26,263 nucleotides of DNA from CAZKRU01 sp964555235. Its GTDB lineage: Bacteria > Verrucomicrobiota > Verrucomicrobiia > Methylacidiphilales > CAMAQI01. This document shows, piece by piece, positions 15,206 through 23,881 of the stretch. The notes under the pieces were generated by a model. That model did not search any database. It had not been told where the DNA came from and saw nothing but the letters and a program-made list of their open reading frames with translations. Position 1 is the stretch's first letter; every line of letters begins with the position of its first letter. Both the position numbers and the translations under genes were made by a program. The stretch lies in contig CAZKRU010000061.1 in NCBI GenBank assembly GCA_964555235.1, positions 1 to 26,263 on the forward strand, in the 5' to 3' direction.

Positions 15206-17272
15206 CTAATGATGATCAACGAAAAATTCATCATTGAGAGAAGCCGACTTCTTTGGGCTGTACGCTCGATTGCCTGATTTGATTCCAGACAACGGTAATG
15301 GAGATCCCGGGCGACGGTTCTGTGCGGCCACTGCCGGAGTTGTTGCGACCCGATCGACAACCACCGAATGATCCACCAGATCTGACGCACCTTCAACCAT
15401 TTTTGCAAAATCGCGAACCACGTGCGTCAGCGAATCGACCTGACCACTCAACTGCCGCGCAGCAGACGCAGTCTCTTCCGAAGTGGCCGCTGAAGATTGA
15501 GTCACTTTATCCATTTGCGTTACCGCCGTCGTAATTTGACTCACCCCTTTACTCTGCTCATCAGAGGCCAAAGCGATCTCCGCCACCAGTGAGTCCACTT
15601 TTCGAACATGTTCCCCCATCTCCTCCAAATCCGTCGCAACTTTCTCCCCCAACTGCGCTCCGTGCTGCGTATTGTGAACTGCGCCTTCAATTAAAGTCGC
15701 CGTTTCTTTCGCCGCCGAAGCCGAACGTTGCGCGAGGTTGCGAACTTCATCGGCCACCACAGCGAACCCAAGACCGTGCTCTCCCGCACGCGCCGCTTCA
15801 ACCGCTGCATTCAATGCCAAAATATTGGTCTGAAAGGCAATTTCATCGATGGTCTTGATAATTTTTGAAATGTTATGACCCGAAGCTTGAATCTCTTTCA
15901 AAGCTCCTTGCAGGGATCTCATCTCATCAATTCCCTTATCCACACTGATGCGTGCTTGGCTGGCCAGCTCTTTGGCCCCTTGTGCATTCTCAGCATTCTG
16001 ACGAGTCATACTCGAGAGCTCCTCCAGAGAGGCACTCGTTTCCTCAAGCGAAGCCGCCTGTTCGCTGGCGCCATCGGCAAGGGTTGTACTTGAATTCGTT
16101 AGCTGCGTCACTGCTTCGGAAACTTCCTTCGCAATATGAACCATTTCATGATTCGCCTCATCAATGGGCCGAACAATTGAGCCGGCAATCCAATAAGCGG
16201 CGATCAAAACGACCACGATACAAATCGCCAAAGTCACATAGGTTGGCCAAAGGGTTTTACTCAAGACTGCTCCGACGTCCTTGGGTGACAGTCGAATCAG
16301 CATCGACCATTTTAAACCGGCGTAACCGAGGGCTCCATCCGATTTCGCATATCCTCCGACTTGCATTTCCTGCTTTCGAGTGTGAAACGATTTGAGGCTC
16401 CCCGACTTACCTGGTCCTGCCATCACGGCCTGTTTTGCAATCTCAACCTCTTTCTCGACCAGATTTAACTTCAACAAGAGATCCATGTTATGATGAACTT
16501 CCGTCGACCCTGAAACCATCGGATCGTAGTCGATCAATACCTGTCCCTGACCATCCAGCAACGTCATCTCTGTTCCCAGGAACCCCCGCTCCTTAAAAGC
16601 AAACGTGTACGTTTCCTGAAAGATTTGTTCGACCAATCCCATGCCAGTCTTGTTTGTCCAAACTCCAATAACATTTCCGGAAGCATCATGAAACGGAGCA
16701 GAAAATCCGATCGCCAATCCATCGTTCCCATAAACTTTTTTAACACCTGTATCGACATAAACATCATCCACCCAGGTCCCCTTCAAAATCTCGGAATCCA
16801 ATCCCTTTCCTGCCACCGCATTTCGAAACCACTCGGTATTTTTAAAATTCTGTCGATAAATGTACTCTGTCGCCAACGTTTTTCCGGCGGCATCCTTATC
16901 ATTCACTGCAATCACTTTCCCCTCTCGATCCACCGCGATCATCAAATTATAAACCCCGTACAAATACATGTACTGATTCATCACCTCCACAATCTTGTTA
17001 CTCCGGGATCCCACTTGATACCAATTCGTTTTCTCTTGAATCACCGCATTGACCCCGAATGCCTGAACATCCCCGTAGCGCTCAAATAAATTGCGATCAA
17101 TTTTATCCAGGGCTGCAACCGCCTGCCCATCCAATCCACTTGCAAACTGAGCCTCAAACTGATCATGGACCCGCAAGACGGTGAGAACGAATGAACCGAC
17201 GGGAATTAAACTCAACCCCAAAAATATCAGGATTAAACGCCTAACCATGCTCAAACGGTGAAATCGATTCAT
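15206..17272 (-). CDS. Methyl-accepting chemotaxis protein with periplasmic Cache-type sensor
   Basis: This is a transmembrane chemoreceptor of 688 residues. TM1 spans about 12-33 and TM2 about 342-366. The ~305-residue periplasmic part between them looks like a double-Cache domain, with repeated PAS-like turns such as VDREGKVIAVND and LDGQGQVLIDYD. The cytoplasmic tip is unmistakable: DEIAFQTNILALNAAVEAAR followed by GFAVVADEVRNLAQRSA (about 476-518). Methylation-type Glu/Gln helices flank it (ASEQAASLEETSASLEEL, 402-419; ATSEETASAARQL, about 596-608). After TM2 I see only a short linker and no full HAMP domain. The C-terminal tail (about 640-688) is low complexity and lacks an NWETF-type CheR tether. 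The start is ATG at 17272; the Shine-Dalgarno is weak. It converges with lacZ (28 bases) and diverges from glgB. Confidence 0.96.
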   Translation of the reverse strand: MNRFHRLSMVRRLILIFLGLSLIPVGSFVLTVLRVHDQFEAQFASGLDGQAVAALDKIDRNLFERYGDVQAFGVNAVIQEKTNWYQVGSRSNKIVEVMNQYMYLYGVYNLMIAVDREGKVIAVNDKDAAGKTLATEYIYRQNFKNTEWFRNAVAGKGLDSEILKGTWVDDVYVDTGVKKVYGNDGLAIGFSAPFHDASGNVIGVWTNKTGMGLVEQIFQETYTFAFKERGFLGTEMTLLDGQGQVLIDYDPMVSGSTEVHHNMDLLLKLNLVEKEVEIAKQAVMAGPGKSGSLKSFHTRKQEMQVGGYAKSDGALGYAGLKWSMLIRLSPKDVGAVLSKTLWPTYVTLAICIVVVLIAAYWIAGSIVRPIDEANHEMVHIAKEVSEAVTQLTNSSTTLADGASEQAASLEETSASLEELSSMTRQNAENAQGAKELASQARISVDKGIDEMRSLQGALKEIQASGHNISKIIKTIDEIAFQTNILALNAAVEAARAGEHGLGFAVVADEVRNLAQRSASAAKETATLIEGAVHNTQHGAQLGEKVATDLEEMGEHVRKVDSLVAEIALASDEQSKGVSQITTAVTQMDKVTQSSAATSEETASAARQLSGQVDSLTHVVRDFAKMVEGASDLVDHSVVVDRVATTPAVAAQNRRPGSPLPLSGIKSGNRAYSPKKSASLNDEFFVDHH

Positions 17273-17299
17273 TTTCTCTTTCTGGTAGAGTTATCTGCC

Positions 17300-17318
17300 A
17301 CAGTTGTCTTGAAACTGT
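17300..17318. promoter_or_regulatory. Small inverted repeat in the MCP/glgB divergent region, possible operator
   Basis: ACAGTT at 17300-17305 and AACTGT at 17313-17318 form an inverted repeat with a seven-base spacer, about 30 bases upstream of the chemoreceptor start. The spacing resembles a dimeric regulator site, but six-base arms can arise by chance. I could not identify clean -35/-10 elements for either gene in 17273-17528. Confidence 0.22.
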
Positions 17319-17528
17319 AACACGTTCCACTTCATTAATGAATAGGCCTCCCTCCTAATTGTGATCCATCGGAATCCCTTACAGCGACTAAGAATTTTTC
17401 TTACAAGTAAACCTTGCCGGATCTTGGATCAATCACTGAAACCTTCGACGCTCGCTCAAAAATTTGCATCATCTCGAAAAACTGACGACTTGTCTAACCG
17501 AGACATCCTGTTAGGGTCGGCCGCACTC

Positions 17529-19454
17529 ATGAAACACGCCCCTGTCTCCCTCGCCGAAAGCCGGTTCACGGAGTTTGATATTCATCTGTTCAAAGAGGGG
17601 AATCATTTTTCGATTAACGAAAAACTCGGATCCCATCCCACCACCATTCAAGGACAGCACGGCACCTATTTTGCCGTCTGGGCTCCGAATGCCGCCGAAG
17701 TTTCCGTCATTGGAAATTTCAATGACTGGAATCCCCACACCCACCACCTCGGACAACGACCCGATGGAAGCGGGATTTGGGAGGGATTCATCTCCAAAGT
17801 CGGCAAAGGCTCGCTCTACAAATATCGGATCCGCTCGCTCCTCTACGATCAAGTCTTGGAAAAAACAGATCCTTATGCCTTGATGACCGAGGTTCCTCCG
17901 AAAAGTGCCTCCGTGGTTTGGGACTTGGAGTATCAATGGGATGATTCGGAGTGGATGAAGACCCGTTCCCTGGCGAATGGATCCAATCGCCCCATCTCGA
18001 TCTACGAAGTCCATCTTCCCTCGTGGCGTCGCATTCCAGAAGAAGGAAACCGCTCGCTTTCCTATCGCGAATTAGCTCCATCTCTGGCCGACTACATTGA
18101 AAAAACCGGATTCACTCATGTGGAGTTTCTCCCGGTCATGGAACATCCGTTTTTCGGCTCCTGGGGCTATCAACTGACCGGCTACTTCGCTCCGACCTCG
18201 CGTTACGGAACTCCTCAAGACTTGATGTACCTCGTCGATTACCTTCACCAACGGGGAATCGGCGTGATCATGGACTGGGTTCCCTCACACTTTGCCAGTG
18301 ACGCCTTTGGCCTCGCGCACTTTGATGGCTCTCATTTGTTTGAACATGCCGACATGCGAAAAGGATTTCATCCCGATTGGGGGAGCTATATTTTCAATTA
18401 TGGACGCAACGAAGTCCGCAACTTCCTGATCAGTAACGCCCTCTACTGGCTCAAGCATTATCATATCGACGGACTCCGGGTGGACGCCGTGGCTTCGATG
18501 CTCTACCTCGATTACTCTCGCAAAGAGGGCGAATGGATTCCGAATCACCATGGAGGACGCGAAAACCTGGAAGCGATCTATTTTCTCAAACGCTGCAACG
18601 AAGAAGTCTATCAGGCCTTCCCCGACGTTCAGATGATTGCCGAAGAGTCCACAGCTTGGCCGAATGTTTCCAAGCCGACTTATATTGGCGGTCTCGGTTT
18701 CGGATTCAAATGGAATATGGGCTGGATGAATGACACGATCCAGTACATGACCAAGGATCCGATTTACCGGAAATATCATCACCACAATCTGACCTTCGCC
18801 ATGTGGTACGCCTTCTCGGAACACTTCGTGCTTTCACTCTCGCATGATGAAGTGGTGCACGGAAAAGGATCTTTACTCTCGAAGATGCCCGGAATGGATT
18901 GGGATAAATTCTCCAATCTCCGACTCCTCATGGGTTATCTCTTCATGCAGCCCGGAAAGAAGCTACTCTTCATGGGAGGCGAATTCGGTCAGGGGCGTGA
19001 GTGGAATCACGATACCAGCCTGGATTGGCATCTGCTCGATATTCCGCAGCACCAGGGACAACTCAAATGGGTTTCGGATTTGAATCGGTTTTATCGAAGC
19101 GAGCGAGCGCTCTATGAAGGCGAATCCAATCCGGCCTGCTTCCATTGGGTCGACTTTGGAGATTGGGAAAGCAGCATTATCAGCTTTGTTCGAAAATCAG
19201 AAGACGCCAAAGAACAAGTCCTGGTCGTTTTCAATTTTACGCCGGTCGCCCGCGACTTTTATCGAGTCGGCGTTCCGTGCGCTGGATTCTGGGGAGAACG
19301 TCTCAACAGTGATGCCACCATTTACGGGGGCTCCGGCTGCGGAAATTGGGGAGGACGCTATTCCGAGGATTATGGATGGCAGGGACAACCGTATTCACTC
19401 ATGTTGAGCCTCCCCCCACTCTCGGTTAGTATTTTTAAGTGGGGCGAATCGTAA
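17529..19454 (+). CDS. glgB: 1,4-alpha-glucan (glycogen) branching enzyme, GH13
   Basis: GlgB cuts alpha-1,4-glucan chains and re-attaches them by alpha-1,6 bonds. The protein has 641 residues. An N-terminal CBM48 (GTYFAVWAPNAAEVSVIGNF then DWNP) precedes the GH13 barrel and a C-terminal beta domain. The nucleophile is D319 in GLRVDAVASMLYLDYSRKEG, the acid/base is E372 in MIAEES, and the third carboxylate is D440 in LSHDEVVHGKGSL. Their spacing (53 and 121) equals that of the E. coli enzyme. It is about 86 residues shorter at the N-terminus, so the first (N1) module is absent. I start at ATG 17529. A GTG at 17361 would add 56 residues that do not look like GlgB. It opens the glucan operon. 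Confidence 0.96.
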   Translation: MKHAPVSLAESRFTEFDIHLFKEGNHFSINEKLGSHPTTIQGQHGTYFAVWAPNAAEVSVIGNFNDWNPHTHHLGQRPDGSGIWEGFISKVGKGSLYKYRIRSLLYDQVLEKTDPYALMTEVPPKSASVVWDLEYQWDDSEWMKTRSLANGSNRPISIYEVHLPSWRRIPEEGNRSLSYRELAPSLADYIEKTGFTHVEFLPVMEHPFFGSWGYQLTGYFAPTSRYGTPQDLMYLVDYLHQRGIGVIMDWVPSHFASDAFGLAHFDGSHLFEHADMRKGFHPDWGSYIFNYGRNEVRNFLISNALYWLKHYHIDGLRVDAVASMLYLDYSRKEGEWIPNHHGGRENLEAIYFLKRCNEEVYQAFPDVQMIAEESTAWPNVSKPTYIGGLGFGFKWNMGWMNDTIQYMTKDPIYRKYHHHNLTFAMWYAFSEHFVLSLSHDEVVHGKGSLLSKMPGMDWDKFSNLRLLMGYLFMQPGKKLLFMGGEFGQGREWNHDTSLDWHLLDIPQHQGQLKWVSDLNRFYRSERALYEGESNPACFHWVDFGDWESSIISFVRKSEDAKEQVLVVFNFTPVARDFYRVGVPCAGFWGERLNSDATIYGGSGCGNWGGRYSEDYGWQGQPYSLMLSLPPLSVSIFKWGES

Positions 19455-19494
19455 ATAAAGGAATTCCGAAGCTCCCAAGAACTGGAAATCACAA

Positions 19495-19800
19495 ATGTCG
19501 ATCTCTGAACTACCGATTCAAATCAATCAAGCAAAAATAAATCAATTCTGTCTATCCCACGGCATTACCCGATTAAGCCTCTTTGGATCCGTCTTAAGAA
19601 ATGATTTTAAAAAAGAAATCAGCGACGTGGATGTCTGGGCGGAATTTGCCCCTGGAGCCTTAACCGGACTGGGTCTTCGCTATGTTCGACTGGCTCAAGA
19701 ACTTTCTGAAGTCATCGGATACCCCATTGATTTGTGTTCTCACCTGCATCCCGCCTTGCTGGAACAAATCAAGCAGGAACGCTTGGTGATTTATGGGTAA
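19495..19800 (+). CDS. MNT-type nucleotidyltransferase antitoxin (MntA-like)
   Basis: This is a minimal nucleotidyltransferase of 101 residues. The polymerase-beta motif reads LFGSVLRNDF then ISDVDVWAEF, with G31-S32 and the metal-binding pair D44/D46. The spacing from GS to the first Asp is 11 residues, one more than the usual ten. In characterised MNT-HEPN modules this protein is the antitoxin and adenylylates the HEPN toxin; that activity is known for the family and inferred here. It overlaps the next gene by eight bases. It starts 40 bases after glgB with a poor Shine-Dalgarno. By hand count, one 60-base line of this gene is about 33% GC, against 58% for a line of neighbouring glgB, which suggests a foreign origin. 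Confidence 0.92.
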   Translation: MSISELPIQINQAKINQFCLSHGITRLSLFGSVLRNDFKKEISDVDVWAEFAPGALTGLGLRYVRLAQELSEVIGYPIDLCSHLHPALLEQIKQERLVIYG

Positions 19801-20143
19801 ACGCGACCCAGCTTTGACGCTTTTGCAAATTCAAGAGTTTGCAGAAACAGTGGTGCATCTATGTGAGAAACATCAATCCTCGGATCTTGTCCCTCTTTCT
19901 GAATTTCGACTCGCTTTAGAACATGCCATTTTACTTTTAGGCGAAGCCTGCGGACGACTTGATCGGGAGTTCCAGCAACAACACACTCAAATTCCTTGGA
20001 GTGAAATCATTGGGATGCGGAATTTTTTAGTACACGGCTATGACATGATTGATCCCATAGTCCTTTGGGATACAGCCACGATGGATATACCAAAATTAGT
20101 TTTGGAAATTAAAAATATTCGCAAGAATCGGGGAGAACTTTAA
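19793..20143 (+). CDS. HEPN domain toxin (HepT-like)
   Basis: This 116-residue all-helical protein is of the HepT/DUF86 type. The predicted RNase motif Rx4HxY is intact as RNFLVHGY (R76, H81, Y83). In the family, R and H are needed for RNA cleavage and the Tyr is the residue adenylylated by the partner nucleotidyltransferase. The ATG at 19793 lies inside the end of the MNT gene (eight-base overlap), typical of these pairs. The stop is one base before the GH57 gene start, and the last codons (GGGGAG) supply that gene's Shine-Dalgarno, so the pair is embedded in the glucan operon. A sampled line is about 42% GC, lower than its neighbours. Confidence 0.92.
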   Translation: MGKRDPALTLLQIQEFAETVVHLCEKHQSSDLVPLSEFRLALEHAILLLGEACGRLDREFQQQHTQIPWSEIIGMRNFLVHGYDMIDPIVLWDTATMDIPKLVLEIKNIRKNRGEL

Positions 20144-20144
20144 C

Positions 20145-22562
20145 ATGAGTCGCTATCTTTGTATTCACGGGCACTTCTACCAGCCTCCCCGGGAAAATCC
20201 GTGGTTGGAGAAGATCGAGCAACAGGACTCAGCTTATCCGTTCCACGATTGGAATGATCGCATCACGGCCGAATGTTACGCGCCGAATGCTTCTGCCCGA
20301 ATTCTCGATGGGGATGCCTACATCCGGACCATTGTCAGTAATTACGACAAAATTAGCTTTAATTTTGGTCCAACCCTTCTCTCCTGGATGCAGGAACATC
20401 GACCCGACTGTTACGAGGCGATCCTGAAATCTGACGAGGAAAGTCGCAAACGATATAACGGACATGGCTCGGCACTCGCTCAGGTTTACAACCATATGAT
20501 CATGCCGCTGGCGAATTCGCGCGATAAACGAACGCAAGTGATCTGGGGAATTCGCGACTTCGAACACCGCTTTAAACGCAAACCCGAGGGAATGTGGCTG
20601 GCAGAAACGGCGGTTGATTTGGAGACGCTCGAGATTTTAGTGGATCATGGCATTCGCTTCACGCTGCTCGCCCCACGACAAGCTTCAAAAGTCCGCCGCA
20701 TGGGAGAAGAACAGTGGCATGATGTCAGCGAGAGCCGCATCGATCCCCGTCGCCCCTACCGCTGTCCGCTCCCCTCCGGACGAAGCATCGATCTCTTCTT
20801 CTACGATGGAAATGTTTCCCAGGATGTGGCGTTCGCGGGACTGCTAAAAAGTGGGGAGCGTTTTGCCGGACGACTGGTCGATGCGTTTACCAACGACTGG
20901 GATTCCGGACAGCTCGTTCATATCGCCACCGATGGGGAAACGTATGGACATCACAGCGCCTATGGCGATATGGCACTCGCCTATTGCCTTTATTATATTG
21001 AACAGAATGACCTCGCTAAATTGACGATTTATGGTGAATTCCTCGATCTCTTTCCCCCGGGATTCGAAGTGGAAATATTCGAGAACTCCTCTTGGAGTTG
21101 CGTTCACGGAGTCGATCGCTGGAAAGAGAACTGCGGTTGTAATTCAGGCGGTAACGGTGGATGGCATCAAAAATGGCGCAAGCCGCTTCGGGAAGCACTC
21201 GATGAATTACGTGACCGGCTGATCACCCTTTTCGAACAGGAAGGGGCCGGAATTTTCAAGGATCCGTGGGCGGCCCGGAATGCTTTTATCGACGTTATCC
21301 TCGATCGCACCAGTCTCGAAGCCTTTGAAGAAAGTCTTTTTCATCCCCATCTTTCCGACAAACTGAAAGTGAAGGGCCGAAAATTATTGGAGAGTCAACG
21401 CAATGCGATGTTGATGTATACAAGTTGCGGCTGGTTTTTTGATGAAATTTCGGGCATCGAGCCGGTCCAGATCATGCAATACGCCGCCCGGGCCATTCAG
21501 CTTGCAGAGGAAATTACCGACGAGCCGTGGGAGACAGATTTTATTAAAAAACTGGCGGAAGCTCCGAGCAACAACCCCGAATTTAAAAATGGCGCGGATG
21601 TGTACGAAAAGTGGGTGCGACCCTCCCGAAGCGACCTCCTACGAATCGCCGCCCACTATGCGGTCGGCGCCCTTTTTGAAAAATATCCCACTAAAAATCG
21701 TCTCTTCTGTTATTCCTTTCAATCCGAACGACAGGAGCGATTGGAGCTTGGAAAGAACCGAATTTCCTTCGGCAAGGCGTTGATGCAATCGGAGATCACC
21801 GGAGAGGAATGCGAAATCAGTTTTGCCGCCCTTCACCTCGGAGATCACAACATCACGGCAGGCGTCCATCAATCGATGGGGCTTGATCAATATCAAGCGA
21901 TGGTGCGTGAAATCAAAGAGTCGTTCCGACGCGCCGACATTCCCCAAATTGTGCGACTCATCGACAAGCATTTTGGCACCTGCACTTATACGCTTTGGCA
22001 GTTATTTAAAGATACACAGGTCTCCATTCTACGTCGGGAACTGGACTTCACCTCCTTGGAAATGGAAAGTGTTTTCCAGCGCACTTATCACGACCACCGA
22101 ATCCTCATGAACGTTCTCAAGGGCGCGTCCCTCCGGATGCCCGCGGTCTTTGCCACCACGGTTGAATTTCTAGCCAATGCGAAGATTCGTCGCGCGCTGG
22201 AATCGGAACATCCCGATCTTTTGGAACTGGCCACCACTTGGGATGAATTTGCCCCTTGGGGCCCCCAACTCGACACCCAAGTCCTTCTCTTTCTGGCTCG
22301 CAATCGCGTCCACGCGCTGATGAAACAAGTTTGCGAGAATATCGGACATTTGGATCATCTGACTTATTTGGTTCAGTTCCTGAGGCTTCTTAAACGGATC
22401 GGATTTAAACCCGACTACTGGCAGGCTCAGAATCTCTATTTCCATTTTTCCCGCGAGCGTACTCAAGCCTATCGAGAAACCGCTGCCGCCGGCGACCCGC
22501 AAACTCAAGCGTGGATGGAGCAGTTTTTAGCACTGGGGGAGCTCCTCTCCGTTCACGGATAG
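20145..22562 (+). CDS. GH57 / DUF3536 alpha-glucan-active enzyme
   Basis: This is a glycoside hydrolase family 57 protein with a DUF3536 C-terminal part, 805 residues. GH57 motifs are visible: motif 1 HGHFYQPPRENPW (8-20), motif 2 NFGPTLLSWM (73-82), motif 3 GMWLAETAVD with the presumed nucleophile E154, and motif 4 IATDGETYGHH with the presumed acid/base D263. The region beyond about residue 300 is long, helical and cysteine-containing near CVHGVDRWKENCGC. GH57 members are amylases, 4-alpha-glucanotransferases or branching enzymes; DUF3536 members are not biochemically assigned as far as I know. It starts at ATG 20145 with GGAG nine bases upstream, inside the HEPN gene. Its place between glgB and a glycogen synthase implies glycogen as substrate. 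No signal peptide. Confidence 0.93.
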   Translation: MSRYLCIHGHFYQPPRENPWLEKIEQQDSAYPFHDWNDRITAECYAPNASARILDGDAYIRTIVSNYDKISFNFGPTLLSWMQEHRPDCYEAILKSDEESRKRYNGHGSALAQVYNHMIMPLANSRDKRTQVIWGIRDFEHRFKRKPEGMWLAETAVDLETLEILVDHGIRFTLLAPRQASKVRRMGEEQWHDVSESRIDPRRPYRCPLPSGRSIDLFFYDGNVSQDVAFAGLLKSGERFAGRLVDAFTNDWDSGQLVHIATDGETYGHHSAYGDMALAYCLYYIEQNDLAKLTIYGEFLDLFPPGFEVEIFENSSWSCVHGVDRWKENCGCNSGGNGGWHQKWRKPLREALDELRDRLITLFEQEGAGIFKDPWAARNAFIDVILDRTSLEAFEESLFHPHLSDKLKVKGRKLLESQRNAMLMYTSCGWFFDEISGIEPVQIMQYAARAIQLAEEITDEPWETDFIKKLAEAPSNNPEFKNGADVYEKWVRPSRSDLLRIAAHYAVGALFEKYPTKNRLFCYSFQSERQERLELGKNRISFGKALMQSEITGEECEISFAALHLGDHNITAGVHQSMGLDQYQAMVREIKESFRRADIPQIVRLIDKHFGTCTYTLWQLFKDTQVSILRRELDFTSLEMESVFQRTYHDHRILMNVLKGASLRMPAVFATTVEFLANAKIRRALESEHPDLLELATTWDEFAPWGPQLDTQVLLFLARNRVHALMKQVCENIGHLDHLTYLVQFLRLLKRIGFKPDYWQAQNLYFHFSRERTQAYRETAAAGDPQTQAWMEQFLALGELLSVHG

Positions 22563-22566
22563 CCTT

Positions 22567-23790
22567 ATGAAGATCGCGATTCTCACCAACGAGTATCCGC
22601 CCTATGTCTATGGCGGCGCCGGAGTGCATGTTGAATATTTGACACGAGAACTGAGCAAGCTGGATGGAGGAAGACATCAAGTCGAAGTCCTTTCCTTCGG
22701 CGATCAAAAATGGGAGCAAGGAAATTTGAAAGTTCACGGAATCGCCCCTGACTTCAAAACTCCTTCCACCCAGCCACAACATCAAAAGTTTTTGGATGCA
22801 GTTCTTCGCAACGTCGTGATGTCCGGCTCCCTCGCCTCTGCCGATATCGTTCACTGTCACACCTGGTACTCGCATCTCGCCGGATGTCTTTTAAAACCAC
22901 TCCTCGGCGCAAAACTCGTCCTCACCACTCATTCTCTGGAACCCCATCGCCCTTGGAAAGTGGAACAACTCGGAACCGCCTACCACGCCAGTTCCTGGGT
23001 AGAGGAGACCGCCTACCGCAATGCCGATGGCGTTGTCGCGGTTTCTCAATCAATGCGACGGGACGTCAGCGATCTTTATGGAGTCTCCAAAGATCGCATC
23101 CGTGTCATCTTTAACGGCATCGACTTAAACCAATACAAACCGACCCCGAATCCTGAAACCCTGATCAAGCTCGGAATCGACCCGAAGATTCCGTACATTC
23201 TTTTCGTCGGCCGCATCACCCGTCAAAAAGGAATCATTCATCTCGTCAATGCCGCGCAACATCTTCGTCCCGGGATTCAAGTCGTTCTCTGCGCCGGCGC
23301 CCCTGACACTCCGGAAATCGGCAAGGAGATGGAAGAACGCGTGGAAGCGGCAAGAAAATTAAGTAAGAATCCGATTATCTGGATCGCGAAGATTGTCTCC
23401 AAAGAAGAGATTATCACCCTCAACACGCACGCCTCCCTTTTTGTCTGCCCCTCCGTTTACGAGCCGTTCGGTATCATTAATCTGGAAGCCATGGCCTGTG
23501 AAACTCCGGTCGTCGCCAGTGCGGTCGGCGGAATTCCTGAAGTCGTTGTCCCTGAAAAAACCGGAGTCCTCGTCGGATTCGAAGCAAAGAGCGAAACCGA
23601 TTTTGAACCGAAACATCCGGACGATTTCAGTTATCGCCTCGCGGAAGCGATTGATCGTCTCCTCGCCTCACCTGACGTTTTAAAGGAAATGGCCCTCGCT
23701 TCTCGAAAACGCGTCGAAGAATATTTCAGTTGGACGGTCATTGCGCAGCAGACCCTTGATTTCTATCAAAGCCTTCTCAAGAAAAATTAA
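22567..23790 (+). CDS. GT4 glycogen synthase (actinobacterial GlgA/GlgM type)
   Basis: This is a retaining GT-B glycosyltransferase of 407 residues. The N-terminal EYPPYVYGGAGVHVEYL (9-25) is the acceptor-side glycine loop typical of glycogen synthases. VHCHTWYSHLAG and LTTHSLEPHRPWK follow. The donor side shows GRITRQKG (R216, K221) and the E-x7-E pair as YEPFGIINLEAMACETPVVA (E299, E307). It best fits the short GT4 type annotated as glycogen synthase of the Corynebacterium family, some of which make maltose-1-phosphate from ADP-glucose and glucose-1-phosphate, rather than the longer GT5 GlgA. The start is four bases after the GH57 stop, so it is cotranscribed. No glgC (ADP-glucose supply) or glgP is in the window. 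Confidence 0.93.
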   Translation: MKIAILTNEYPPYVYGGAGVHVEYLTRELSKLDGGRHQVEVLSFGDQKWEQGNLKVHGIAPDFKTPSTQPQHQKFLDAVLRNVVMSGSLASADIVHCHTWYSHLAGCLLKPLLGAKLVLTTHSLEPHRPWKVEQLGTAYHASSWVEETAYRNADGVVAVSQSMRRDVSDLYGVSKDRIRVIFNGIDLNQYKPTPNPETLIKLGIDPKIPYILFVGRITRQKGIIHLVNAAQHLRPGIQVVLCAGAPDTPEIGKEMEERVEAARKLSKNPIIWIAKIVSKEEIITLNTHASLFVCPSVYEPFGIINLEAMACETPVVASAVGGIPEVVVPEKTGVLVGFEAKSETDFEPKHPDDFSYRLAEAIDRLLASPDVLKEMALASRKRVEEYFSWTVIAQQTLDFYQSLLKKN

Positions 23791-23881
23791 GCCCCCCCAT
23801 TCTGACTCAGATCCTCCTTGATCCATAAACCCGAGAGAGCTCCTTGGCGCTTTATCCTGAATTAACAATGGGAACCCTTCG

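Noticed and set aside
17361..17528. GTG-initiated N-terminal extension of glgB
   Set aside because: The extra 56 residues lack GlgB similarity, and typical GlgB sequence begins at about the ATG at 17529.
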